Origin: CAZQYC01 sp964597495
GTDB lineage: Bacteria; Pseudomonadota; Gammaproteobacteria; Steroidobacterales; Steroidobacteraceae
Length of the DNA stretch: 64,000 nucleotides
Direction: 5' to 3'
Assembly: GCA_964597495.1 (NCBI GenBank)
Contig: CAZQYC010000008.1
Span: 1 to 64,000 of the forward strand
Part shown: in pieces, positions 32,520 through 39,342 of the stretch
How positions within the stretch are numbered: position 1 is the first letter of the stretch
How the letters are laid out: the number at the start of each line of letters is the position of its first letter
The notes under the pieces: generated by a model
Database searches by the model: none
Told to the model about the DNA's origin: nothing
The model's input: only the letters and a program-made list of their open reading frames with translations
Translations under genes and position numbers: made by a program

Positions 32520-32733
32520 GGCGCCGCCTGCGGTGTTCGACATGTGCCGGGATCCTCTCGACCCTAATGTTGATACCCACGGGGCATCGGCTCGCGACAT
32601 CTTGTGCATGTCCGCTCTCGACTTACTCATTTTGGGTTCGTTCGCGAACGGAAAGCCTTCCATGTTGCGGCTGCGTCCCACTTATTGCTCTGTGTCGAGA
32701 GCAATGGCCTTGACGGCACAGGCGGGTGGCGCC
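32520..32733 (+). ncRNA. ssrS: 6S RNA
   Basis: 6S RNA binds the sigma-70 RNA polymerase holoenzyme by mimicking an open promoter. The 5' segment GGCGCCGCCTGC (32520-32531) pairs with the 3' segment GCAGGCGGGTGGCGCC-like end (finishing at 32733) to form the closing stem with two G-U pairs. Conserved internal blocks ATACCCACGGGGCATCGGC and CTCATTTTGGGTTCG-like central region, and AGCAATGGCCTTGACGGC near the 3' side, agree with proteobacterial 6S RNAs. Its position between zapA and the cyclo-ligase gene is the classical one. Exact ends are uncertain by several nt. Confidence 0.87.
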
Positions 32734-32876
32734 GCTTTCTCCATTTCAAGACGCGAGACTCGTCATGCGAGACGCACCCAAATGAAAAATAAATTTGGGA
32801 AAAAACACGTTGGAAATAATTCCCGCTTGACCATTCGCTGCCGCCTCTCATCCTTCACGGCTCGTGTCTGGGCGGA

Positions 32877-33473
32877 TTGCGCTTGACCTCGGGCGAGCTC
32901 TCCGCCATTCGCGCTTCCATGCGCCAGCGGCGCAAGTCGGTGTCAAAACCGCTGCGCGTTCATGCCGCCTATTCGATCGCGCGGCGTCTCAAAGGCATGC
33001 AGTTGTTACGCAAAGGTCGTCGTATAGCGGTTTATAAGGCGATTGACGGAGAGATCGACCTCACACCCTTCGTACGGCATGCCCAACGCGTCGGTTGCGC
33101 GGTATATACGCCGCGAATTCTAAATATGCGCTCCCGCAAAATGGAGTTCGTGGCGTGGTCGCGGCAGGCCAGAGCAGTCTCCGCTCACCTATCGCGAATA
33201 AACCCGCGCCATCTCGACGTAGTCCTGGTTCCGTTAATCGCCTTCGACGTTCATGGTTGGCGCTTAGGGTTCGGTGCCGGCTTTTACGACCGCAAATTCG
33301 CCTTCATGCGTCGCGGCTTTCTTCGTCGACCCAGGTTGATCGGCATCGCCTATGACTTTCAACTCACGCAGCCGCAAACACCCAGACCCTGGGACGTCCT
33401 ATTGCACGCTGTGGTGACCGAGCAACGCATCTATCCTTGCCGCACTTCCAAATTCGCTTACTTGAGACCGTAG
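32877..33473 (+). CDS. 5-formyltetrahydrofolate cyclo-ligase
   Basis: The enzyme converts 5-formyl-THF to 5,10-methenyl-THF with ATP. The 198-residue frame starts with TTG at 32877; TTG at 32883 or ATG at 32919 are alternatives, but the family's basic N-terminal helix (IRASMRQRRKSV) argues for an upstream start. Conserved parts are VYKAIDGEIDLTPFV, VLVPLIAFDVHGWRLGFGAGFYDRKF (GxGxGFYDR loop) and GIAYDFQ. The sequence is richer in Arg than typical relatives (GFLRRPRLIG). Location downstream of 6S RNA matches ygfA of enterobacteria. The EVE gene begins 4 nt after the stop. Confidence 0.88.
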   Translation: MRLTSGELSAIRASMRQRRKSVSKPLRVHAAYSIARRLKGMQLLRKGRRIAVYKAIDGEIDLTPFVRHAQRVGCAVYTPRILNMRSRKMEFVAWSRQARAVSAHLSRINPRHLDVVLVPLIAFDVHGWRLGFGAGFYDRKFAFMRRGFLRRPRLIGIAYDFQLTQPQTPRPWDVLLHAVVTEQRIYPCRTSKFAYLRP

Positions 33474-33477
33474 CACC

Positions 33478-33951
33478 ATGAACCATTGGCTCCTAAAGTC
33501 CGAACCGAGCACGTTTAGCATCGATGATTTAGCCAAGACGAAGGGTAAAACCGCCGCATGGGACGGTGTCCGTAACTATCAGGCCAGAAACTTCCTCCGC
33601 GACGAGATGGCGAAGGGCGATCAAGCGTTCTTCTACCACTCCAGCTGCGATGTTCCTGGCATTGCGGGCATCGTTAACGTCGTCCGGGAAGCGTATCCGG
33701 ACGTAACCGCCTTCGAAAAGGGTCATCATCACTACGATGAAGACAGCGATCCCAAGAATCCACGCTGGTATGTCGTCGATGTACGCCTCGATCGCACATT
33801 CGATCGAATCATCACGCTCGACGAACTCAGAAAGCATGCCAACAACAAACTTAAGAACCTCTTGATACTCAAACGCGGCAATCGTTTGTCGGTTACGCCG
33901 GTTACCAAGAGCGAATGGCAGTTCATTCTGTCGCTACTCGATGCCCAATAA
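33478..33951 (+). CDS. EVE domain-containing protein
   Basis: The 157-residue protein is a full-length EVE domain of the PUA-like fold: MNHWLLKSEPSTFSIDDL at the start, WDGVRNYQARNFLRDEM near 28-44, AFFYHSSCDVPGIAGIVNVVREAYPD near 50-75, and RWYVVDVRLDRTF near 98-110. EVE domains bind modified bases in DNA or RNA; close homologues are widespread single-domain proteins of unknown ligand. It starts 4 nt after the cyclo-ligase stop and is probably co-transcribed with it. Confidence 0.93.
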   Translation: MNHWLLKSEPSTFSIDDLAKTKGKTAAWDGVRNYQARNFLRDEMAKGDQAFFYHSSCDVPGIAGIVNVVREAYPDVTAFEKGHHHYDEDSDPKNPRWYVVDVRLDRTFDRIITLDELRKHANNKLKNLLILKRGNRLSVTPVTKSEWQFILSLLDAQ

Positions 33952-34071
33952 CGCACTCTCCATGCGTTCAGATGCGTTCGCCGGCATCGCTCGACGCATC
34001 TTTGGCATGCATGGAATGCATCGCGATGTGTGATGCCGTTCCTCCGTCGAGGACAAAAACAGAGCGGGCAC

Positions 34072-34100
34072 TTGCATGACAAATTTGTTTTATGTATATA
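34072..34100 (+). promoter_or_regulatory. Putative promoter for the Lys-rich small ORF
   Basis: TTGCAT (34072-34077) and TATATA (34095-34100) are separated by 17 nt in an AT-rich patch (TTTATGTATATAC) that stands out from the GC-rich surroundings. TATACT at 34097 is an alternative -10. The small ORF begins about 37 nt downstream. Confidence 0.45.
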
Positions 34101-34137
34101 CTGCGCTCGGACTAACCCTAAACGGAGACTTGTAATC

Positions 34138-34206
34138 ATGGCAACTAAAGGCAAAAAATCATCCAAGAAGAAAGGCGGCAAGAAAAAGGCTGCTAAGAAG
34201 AAGTAA
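34138..34206 (+). CDS. 22-residue Lys-rich basic peptide
   Basis: The ORF reads MATKGKKSSK, KKGGKKKAAK, KK: 12 of 22 residues are Lys and the rest are small. CGGAGA precedes the ATG at a workable distance and a putative promoter lies upstream. A strong Rho-independent terminator follows 25 nt after the stop, so this is a self-contained transcription unit. The composition resembles the Lys/Ala-rich tails of histone H1-like bacterial proteins, which suggests nucleic-acid or ribosome binding; that is inference. Frequent AAG/AAA codons make an open frame easy by chance, but the signals on both sides argue for a gene. Confidence 0.65.
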   Translation: MATKGKKSSKKKGGKKKAAKKK

Positions 34207-34231
34207 TTCTTCTGTTGGATGAGTCGATAAA

Positions 34232-34265
34232 GATTATGCCCGCGAAAGCGGGCATAATCGTTTTT
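34232..34265 (+). terminator. Rho-independent terminator after the Lys-rich ORF
   Basis: GATTATGCCCGC (34232-34243), loop GAAA, GCGGGCATAATC (34248-34259): a perfect 12-bp stem with a GNRA tetraloop, followed by G and five T (34261-34265). Confidence 0.93.
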
Positions 34266-34318
34266 AAACACTGGAAAAATAGACCTTTCGCGCAATCTAC
34301 ATTCGGAACGCAGGATCC

Positions 34319-34978
34319 ATGAACACCGACCGCCAGAAGCAACTCGCCGCCGAAGCCGCACTCGATTTCATCCAAGACGACATGATCGTGGGTGTCGGTA
34401 CCGGATCGACCGTGAACTACTTCATCGATGGTTTGGCCGCGCGAAAGTTGCGCATAAAGGGTGCCGTTTCGAGCTCGGAGGGGTCCACAGCGCGACTTAA
34501 GAAGCATCGCATCGAGGTCTTGGATCTCAATTCCACCGACGACCTATCCGTCTATGTGGATGGCGCCGACGAAACCGACGAACACCTGCGGCTAATCAAA
34601 GGCGGAGGCGGCGCGCTGACGCGCGAAAAGATCGTTGCAGCGGCATCGGAGCGATTCATCTGCATCGTCGACGACAGAAAGCTCGTTACGACACTAGGTA
34701 AGTTTCCATTGCCCGTAGAAGTGATCCCCATGGCGCGTTCGTACGTAGCTCGTCAGCTCGTGAAACTCGGCGGCCAACCGGTATTGCGGTCCGGATTTAC
34801 GACCGACAACGGCAATCCCATTCTGGACGTCCACCATTTGACGATTCTCGACCCCGTCGAGCTTGAAACCGCCATCAATCAAATCGCCGGCGTGGTTTGT
34901 GTCGGCTTATTCGCGCGCCGCCCCGCCGATCTCTTGCTTATCGGCAGCGACAGCGGCGTAAAAACATTGCGGCGTTAG
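34319..34978 (+). CDS. rpiA: Ribose-5-phosphate isomerase A
   Basis: RpiA interconverts ribose 5-phosphate and ribulose 5-phosphate in the pentose phosphate pathway. The 219-residue protein has the complete active-site set: GVGTGSTVNYFI near 22-33, SSEGST near 54, the catalytic DGADETDEHLRLIKGGGGALTREKI run near 81-105 (Asp of DGADE and Glu catalytic, Lys of KGGGG), and GNPILDVH near 162. AGGA precedes the ATG. The terminator 54 nt upstream separates it from the Lys-rich ORF, so it must have its own promoter in that short gap or be read through. Confidence 0.96.
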   Translation: MNTDRQKQLAAEAALDFIQDDMIVGVGTGSTVNYFIDGLAARKLRIKGAVSSSEGSTARLKKHRIEVLDLNSTDDLSVYVDGADETDEHLRLIKGGGGALTREKIVAAASERFICIVDDRKLVTTLGKFPLPVEVIPMARSYVARQLVKLGGQPVLRSGFTTDNGNPILDVHHLTILDPVELETAINQIAGVVCVGLFARRPADLLLIGSDSGVKTLRR

Positions 34979-35025
34979 CGAATACCGTTGAGTAGAACGA
35001 AGAGACTGCCGACATTAGCCAAGCG

Positions 35026-36027
35026 TCAGATCGCTTCGACGATCTCGCGAACAAGCGACGGTCCGCGATATACAAGACCGGTATAAATCTGAACTAAATC
35101 GGCGCCGGCGGCACGCATCGCCGCCGCATCGCTTGCAGAAGCGACGCCTCCGACACCGATAATCGGCACTCCCGGCCCAACTGCGGCGCGAATCGTGCGT
35201 ACCGCACGCAACGCTCGCTCCAATAACGGCACGCCACTGAGACCACCCTCCTCCCGTGCGAGGTCTGACTGCAATCCTTCGCGGCATAGGGTGGTATTGG
35301 TTGCAATGACGCCGTCGATACCGACGTCCGTTGCGATCCGTACCGCATCGACAAGCTCTATCTCATCGAGATCGGCCGAAAGTTTGATTAGAAGCGGCAC
35401 ATCACGCCCAGTATCTATCTTGAGTTTTTGGCGCGACTCCAGCAGCTCGGTCAGTAAACTTCGAAGGCGCTCGCCCTGCTGCAAGCGCCTGAGGTCGGCC
35501 GTATTCGGCGACGAGATATTGATCGCGACATAGTCGCAGTACGCATATATTGCCTTTAGACAATCGACATAGTCGCCAATGGCGTTGTCGAGCTGCGTCA
35601 CCGCATTCTTGCCGATGTTTATCCCGCAGATGCCACGATACTCTCGCACCGAAAGTCGCCGGCACACGGAATGAACGCCGTCATTCGGAAATCCCATACG
35701 ATTGATCAACGCTTGATCTTCGACCAGCCGAAAGAGACGAGGTCTCGCGTTGCCGACCTGCGGCAGCGGAGTGACCGTACCGATCTCGATAAAACCAAAT
35801 CCAAGCGCGCCCAAAGCGTCCACGCTAGTGCCGTTCTTATCCAATCCGGCCGCAAGCCCCAGTCGATTTGGAAAACAAAGTCCCATCAACCGAACGGCGC
35901 CGGAAGAACGCGTCTCGACGGGCGGAATCAAACCGAACCGATATCCAAACCGCAGTCCCGCCAAACTGACGGCATGCGCAGCTTCGGGAGGAAGAGTGAA
36001 AAGCAGAGGACGGAGAAATCGGTACAT
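35026..36027 (-). CDS. pyrD: Dihydroorotate dehydrogenase (quinone), class 2
   Basis: PyrD oxidises dihydroorotate to orotate with ubiquinone at the inner membrane. ATG at 36027 (MYRFLRPLLFTLPPEAAH) matches the amphipathic membrane-binding N-terminus of class 2 enzymes and gives 333 residues; the frame extends to 36132 only because it runs into the hairpin array. Key motifs are GLAAGLDKNG, EIGTVTPLPQVGNARPRLFR, INRMGFPNDG, INISSPNTADLRRLQ (active-site Ser segment), LLIKLSADL and GVGGVASASDA (FMN phosphate). It is convergent with rpiA. Confidence 0.95.
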   Translation of the reverse strand: MYRFLRPLLFTLPPEAAHAVSLAGLRFGYRFGLIPPVETRSSGAVRLMGLCFPNRLGLAAGLDKNGTSVDALGALGFGFIEIGTVTPLPQVGNARPRLFRLVEDQALINRMGFPNDGVHSVCRRLSVREYRGICGINIGKNAVTQLDNAIGDYVDCLKAIYAYCDYVAINISSPNTADLRRLQQGERLRSLLTELLESRQKLKIDTGRDVPLLIKLSADLDEIELVDAVRIATDVGIDGVIATNTTLCREGLQSDLAREEGGLSGVPLLERALRAVRTIRAAVGPGVPIIGVGGVASASDAAAMRAAGADLVQIYTGLVYRGPSLVREIVEAI

Positions 36028-36070
36028 CGAATAAAGCCCACCCAAGATATTCAGGTTGGTTTTTTTGTTT

Positions 36071-36200
36071 GACTGGGGGACTAGGATTACGAAATACATC
36101 CATGTATTTCGCCCTCCGGGCCATCGCAACAAGAAGTTGCGATGTTCAAATTTGCTCCCGGCAAATTTAGTCGAACCTAGTGCTAGGTTCTCATCCTAGT
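36071..36200 (-). repeat. Multi-hairpin element interrupting a duplicated tRNA-Gln 3' end
   Basis: CTGGGGGACTAGGATT at 36073-36088 is identical to the 3' part of tRNA-Gln (36250-36265 as read on plus), and CGAACCTAG at 36172-36180 continues the tRNA T-arm. Between them are four hairpins: 36091-36110 (8-bp stem), 36111-36121 (4 bp), 36122-36144 (9 bp, loop AAGAA), 36148-36168 (8 bp, loop TCCCG); a fifth (36173-36190) uses the tRNA-derived part. ACTAGGAT (36080-36087) and ATCCTAGT (36193-36200) close the whole array. No protein is encoded. Confidence 0.8.
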
Positions 36201-36217
36201 TCCGCATCCAAAACTGC

Positions 36218-36240
36218 AAAGCCCGCCTTCGGCGGGCTTT
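36218..36240 (-). terminator. Hairpin downstream of tRNA-Gln
   Basis: AAAGCCCGCC (36218-36227), loop TTC, GGCGGGCTTT (36231-36240): a perfect 10-bp stem 7 nt beyond the CCA end of tRNA-Gln. A T-rich run after it on the minus strand is weak, but it is the best candidate terminator for the tRNA transcript. Confidence 0.7.
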
Positions 36241-36246
36241 GGATTT

Positions 36247-36320
36247 TGGCTGGGGGACTAGGATTCGAACCTAGGTAAACGGAGTCAGAGTCCGTTGTCC
36301 TACCACTAGACGATCCCCCA
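36247..36320 (-). tRNA. tRNA-Gln (anticodon CTG)
   Basis: On the minus strand the 74-nt gene starts TGGGGGA and ends TCCCCCA G CCA, so acceptor stem, discriminator G and encoded CCA are complete. The anticodon stem ACGGA/TCCGT encloses loop CTCTGAC with anticodon CTG, reading CAG glutamine codons. The T-arm is CCTAG GTTCGAAT CCTAG. The rpsI gene lies upstream on the same strand and pyrD downstream. Part of its 3' end is duplicated 160 nt downstream. Confidence 0.96.
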
Positions 36321-36326
36321 AGAGAA

Positions 36327-36360
36327 GCGGCTAGATGCTGCGGCCTAGCTACTAGCTAGA
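36327..36360. repeat. CTAG array upstream of tRNA-Gln
   Basis: The stretch GCGGCTAGATGCTG, CGGCCTAGCTACTAGCTAGA carries four CTAG in degenerate heptads. It lies 7 nt from the tRNA 5' end and forms a loose inverted pair with 36427-36463. Confidence 0.7.
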
Positions 36361-36426
36361 GTAAAAGAGGTGCGTCGACTTTCCGAGCGCTGCATTCGAA
36401 TTTACGGCTGAAGACAGGATTTCCGA

Positions 36427-36463
36427 AATCTGGCTAGCGGCTAGTGACTAGCAGCTAGCGACT
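36427..36463. repeat. CTAG heptad array downstream of rpsI
   Basis: AAATCTGG followed by CTAGCGG CTAGTGA CTAGCAG CTAGCGA CT: four exact 7-bp periods with TAG in every frame on both strands. It abuts the rpsI hairpin at 36465. Confidence 0.85.
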
Positions 36464-36464
36464 C

Positions 36465-36496
36465 AAGGTCAGCGGCGAGTAATCGCCGCTGACCTT
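36465..36496 (-). terminator. Strong hairpin after rpsI
   Basis: AAGGTCAGCGGCGA (36465-36478), loop GTAA, TCGCCGCTGACCTT (36483-36496): a perfect 14-bp stem starting 5 nt after the rpsI stop codon. There is no T-tract, so it may act as an RNA 3'-end stabiliser or as a terminator with help from other factors. Confidence 0.75.
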
Positions 36497-36501
36497 GGCA
36501 A

Positions 36502-36894
36502 TTAGCGCTTCGAGAACTGCGTACCGCGACGAGCTTTACGGAAGCCAACCTTCTTACGCTCGACTTCGCGCGCATCGCGAGTCACGAATCCGGCATCGCG
36601 CAGCGGCTTGCGGAGCGTTTCATCGTATTCGATAAGCGCGCGGGTCAGACCGTGGCGAATTGCGCCCGCTTGGCCGGTGTTGCCGCCTCCGGAAACGGTG
36701 ACTTTCACGTCGAAGTCGTTTTCCATTTTCACGACTTCGAGCGGCTGCCGCACGATCATGCAGGAGGTCTTACGGCCGAAAAATTCATCGAGAACGCGAT
36801 CGTTGATGACGATCTTGCCGCTGCCCTTGCGCAAAAAAACGCGTGCGGTGGAAGTCTTGCGGCGGCCGGTGCCGTAGTTCGTGGATATCGCCAT
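36502..36894 (-). CDS. rpsI: 30S ribosomal protein S9
   Basis: S9 is a small-subunit protein whose C-terminal tail reaches the P-site tRNA. The 130 residues are full length: NYGTGRRKTSTARVFLRKGSGKI at the start (read in two parts), GGGNTGQAGAIRHGLTRALIEYD in the middle, and the invariant basic end RKKVGFRKARRGTQFSKR. It is co-transcribed with rplM (37-nt gap), the universal L13-S9 operon. Confidence 0.98.
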   Translation of the reverse strand: MAISTNYGTGRRKTSTARVFLRKGSGKIVINDRVLDEFFGRKTSCMIVRQPLEVVKMENDFDVKVTVSGGGNTGQAGAIRHGLTRALIEYDETLRKPLRDAGFVTRDAREVERKKVGFRKARRGTQFSKR

Positions 36895-36931
36895 GAGTGT
36901 CTCGCGTACTGCTTATTCGAGAGGAGAAGAG

Positions 36932-37360
36932 TTAGAGCTCTAGATTCTTAGGTTGCTGCGCGCTGTGCGGATGAGCGCTGTCGGCAAACACGTGTAACTT
37001 CTTGAACATCTTTCGGCCCAGCGGGTTCTTGGGCAGCATGCCTTTGACGGCAAATTCGATAGCCCGCTCCGGGTGTTCGTTGAGCAGCTTTTGCAAGCTG
37101 GTCGTCTTGAGATTACCGAGGTAGCCGGTGTGATGGTGATAGAACTTGTCGGTCAGCTTACGGCCCGTCACTTTCACTTTGCCGGCGTTAATGACGATGA
37201 TGTTATCCCCGGTATCGGCATGGGGCGTGTACTCGGCCTTGTGCTTGCCGCGCAACCGGAATGCCAATGCCGAAGCCAAACGGCCCAAGGTTTTGTCGGC
37301 AGCATCAACGACATACCAATCGCGACGAATCGTGGCCGCGTTGGCGAAAACGGTCTTCAT
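36932..37360 (-). CDS. rplM: 50S ribosomal protein L13
   Basis: ATG at 37360 (MKTVFANAATIRRDWYVVDA) is preferred since GGGAG lies 8 nt upstream and the family begins there; an upstream ATG at 37387 is rejected. The 142-residue protein carries KTLGRLASALAFRLRGKHKAEYTPH (in parts), GDNIIVINAGKVKVTGRKLTDK, HHHTGYLGNLK and the L13 signature region AVKGMLPKNPLGRKMFKKLHV. It is an early 50S assembly protein and first gene of the rplM-rpsI operon. Confidence 0.98.
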   Translation of the reverse strand: MKTVFANAATIRRDWYVVDAADKTLGRLASALAFRLRGKHKAEYTPHADTGDNIIVINAGKVKVTGRKLTDKFYHHHTGYLGNLKTTSLQKLLNEHPERAIEFAVKGMLPKNPLGRKMFKKLHVFADSAHPHSAQQPKNLEL

Positions 37361-37545
37361 TCTGAACTCCCGGAACTGACAAGGCACCCGGCGGTTTCAA
37401 TGCCCTGGCGCGAAAGGGCGGCGAGTTTAAAGGACGCCCCCCCTGGTTTGCAACGCAGGTTTGCAACGAACCGGAAAATCTGGGGAAACGAGGACTTAGG
37501 GCTCAAACCGGCTCCCGGCCCGCTCCCGGTGTACCATCCGTGCCC

Positions 37546-38286
37546 ATGACTCAAGAAAACACTTTATATAAGTGTAAGGCGGCAGACGCACCCAGTCTTC
37601 CCGGGTCCGGCTCGGCGCCCAGACCCCAATTGCAGCCCAGACTGGCCGAACGAAGGTCCATAACCCCCATTGATCGCCTTATCGGGGGTGTTGACCAGGC
37701 TCTGCGCACCCTGGCGGGGGTTCATGCCTCTTCTCGACCATACCCCGCCGAGGGGATCGTGGACACCCTGGCAAACCCAGCAAATCGCCGGCAAGCAGCA
37801 CGTTTGATGCGAATCAATCACTCCGGGGAAGTCGCCGCGCAAGCCCTTTATGCAGGTCAAGCCCTTACCGCGCGAGAGCTAGGTGTCCAAGCATCCATGG
37901 TCGCGGCGGCACAAGAGGAAACCGATCACCTTGCATGGTGTTCCGCACGCATCGGCGAACTCGAGGGGCGCACGAGCATTCTCAATCCTTTTTGGTATGC
38001 AGGGTCGTTTGTAATCGGCGCACTGGCCGGTTTGGCCGGAGATAAAACCAGCTTGGGATTCGTCGCCGAAACGGAAAAGCAAGTCGGACAACACTTAGAC
38101 GCGCACTTGCGGCAACTGCCGGTCAGCGATGCGCGGACGCGGTCAATTCTCGAACAAATGAGCATCGATGAAGCGCGGCACGGGACTCATGCCATGCAAG
38201 CAGGCGGAGAACCGTTACCGAAGCCGATGCGCGCGCTCATGAAATTCACGTCGAAAATCATGACTCGCACGGCGTACTACCTTTGA
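37546..38286 (+). CDS. coq7: Coq7-type demethoxyubiquinone monooxygenase
   Basis: Coq7 is a membrane-bound diiron enzyme that hydroxylates C6 of demethoxyubiquinone in aerobic ubiquinone synthesis. Metal ligands are visible in MRINHSGEVAAQALYAGQA (Glu), QEETDHLAWC (ExxH), VEKQVGQHLDAHL-type segment (Glu) and SIDEARHGTHAM (ExxH). ATG at 37546 is used; GTG at 37540 is equally possible and neither has a good ribosome site. The N-terminal ~35 residues before ITPIDRLIGGVDQALRTL are not typical, so a later non-ATG start cannot be excluded. Together with ubiH and ubiI it covers three ring hydroxylations. Confidence 0.92.
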   Translation: MTQENTLYKCKAADAPSLPGSGSAPRPQLQPRLAERRSITPIDRLIGGVDQALRTLAGVHASSRPYPAEGIVDTLANPANRRQAARLMRINHSGEVAAQALYAGQALTARELGVQASMVAAAQEETDHLAWCSARIGELEGRTSILNPFWYAGSFVIGALAGLAGDKTSLGFVAETEKQVGQHLDAHLRQLPVSDARTRSILEQMSIDEARHGTHAMQAGGEPLPKPMRALMKFTSKIMTRTAYYL

Positions 38287-38520
38287 CTTGCTTGAACGTG
38301 AACGAAGGTTTGAGCAAGCCTGCGCGACACTGTTTGCCGCGTGGGATGTTCGCCTAAATCACGATAAATGCTTGCGGTGACGCGCATCCTGTATTAAAAC
38401 GCGTGGCGTGACGACGCTTATGTCATGCATTGATATTGAATTCCGAGCGAAAACCGTCGAAAACCGAACGCCCAGAACAATATTCAACCGCCACCCTCCA
38501 ACCCAACCGAAGGTATATCT

Positions 38521-39264
38521 ATGGAAGAAGCTGCGCGCCCCTTAAGCGATATTCCGGCAATTAACCGCTTCCTAAGCTATTGCCGAATCCGCACGGTGCC
38601 CAGCAAGACGGTGATCATCCACGCCGGCGACTTGCCCGACGTGCTGTATTACATCGTCAGCGGCTCGGTCGAAGTCATGATCGAAGACGAGGAAGGCAAC
38701 GAAATGGTGCTCGCCTACCTCAACAAGGGACAGTTCTTCGGCGAGATGGGGCTTTTCTACGAACAACCGACGCGCAGTGCCTGGGTACGAACCCGCCAGC
38801 AATGCGAACTCGCCGAAATGACCTACCCCCGCTTCCGCCAACTCGCCGCCGAGAGCCCAGGTCTCGTTTTCGAACTCGCCACACAGTTGGCGACCCGTTT
38901 GGACCGCACCAATCGCAAGCTCGGTGACTTGGCCTTCGTCGATGTCACCGGCCGTGTTGCACACGCAATCATGGATCTTTGCAGCGAACCCGATGCCATG
39001 ACGCACCCGGAAGGCATGCAAATCAAAGTCAGCCGTCAAGAACTCTCGCGCCTCGTGGGCTGCTCCCGCGAAATGGCGGGCCGTGTGCTCAAGGTTCTCG
39101 AAGATCAGGGTTTATTGCGCGCCACCGGCAAGACCATCGTCGTCTTCGGCGCCCGCCCGAAACAACGCACCAAACCGATGTTGGCTACGCGCACCGCAGT
39201 TCCCGCACAGCGTGAACGCACGGCGCAAGTGGACGACGAGGACGATGAGGACGACGACGAATAA
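38521..39264 (+). CDS. crp: Crp/Clp/Vfr-type global transcription regulator
   Basis: A 247-residue CRP/FNR family regulator. The cyclic-nucleotide domain (about 10-130) holds IVSGSVEVMIEDEEGNEMVLAYLNKGQFFGEMGLF with the FGEMGL and PTRSAWVRT parts of the nucleotide pocket; the C-helix follows, then a winged helix with recognition helix SRQELSRLVGCSREMAGRVLKVL. RSAWV instead of RSA-T/S contacts leaves open whether it binds cAMP or, as in Xanthomonas Clp, c-di-GMP. The C-terminus adds about 35 residues ending in QVDDEDDEDDDE, absent from E. coli Crp. Many c-di-GMP genes nearby make a link attractive but unproven. Confidence 0.9.
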   Translation: MEEAARPLSDIPAINRFLSYCRIRTVPSKTVIIHAGDLPDVLYYIVSGSVEVMIEDEEGNEMVLAYLNKGQFFGEMGLFYEQPTRSAWVRTRQQCELAEMTYPRFRQLAAESPGLVFELATQLATRLDRTNRKLGDLAFVDVTGRVAHAIMDLCSEPDAMTHPEGMQIKVSRQELSRLVGCSREMAGRVLKVLEDQGLLRATGKTIVVFGARPKQRTKPMLATRTAVPAQRERTAQVDDEDDEDDDE

Positions 39265-39342
39265 GAACCGGGATTCGTCAGAGTAAGGATTTGCGCTGAC
39301 AAATTTCGAATCGCGGGTTCGAATCACGATCTCTAATTTCGG

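Noticed and set aside
36071..36200. Multi-hairpin array considered as a CRISPR fragment or integron attC site
   Set aside because: The hairpins differ from one another, there are no spacers of constant length, and no attC core sites (RYYYAAC) or integrase or cas genes are nearby.
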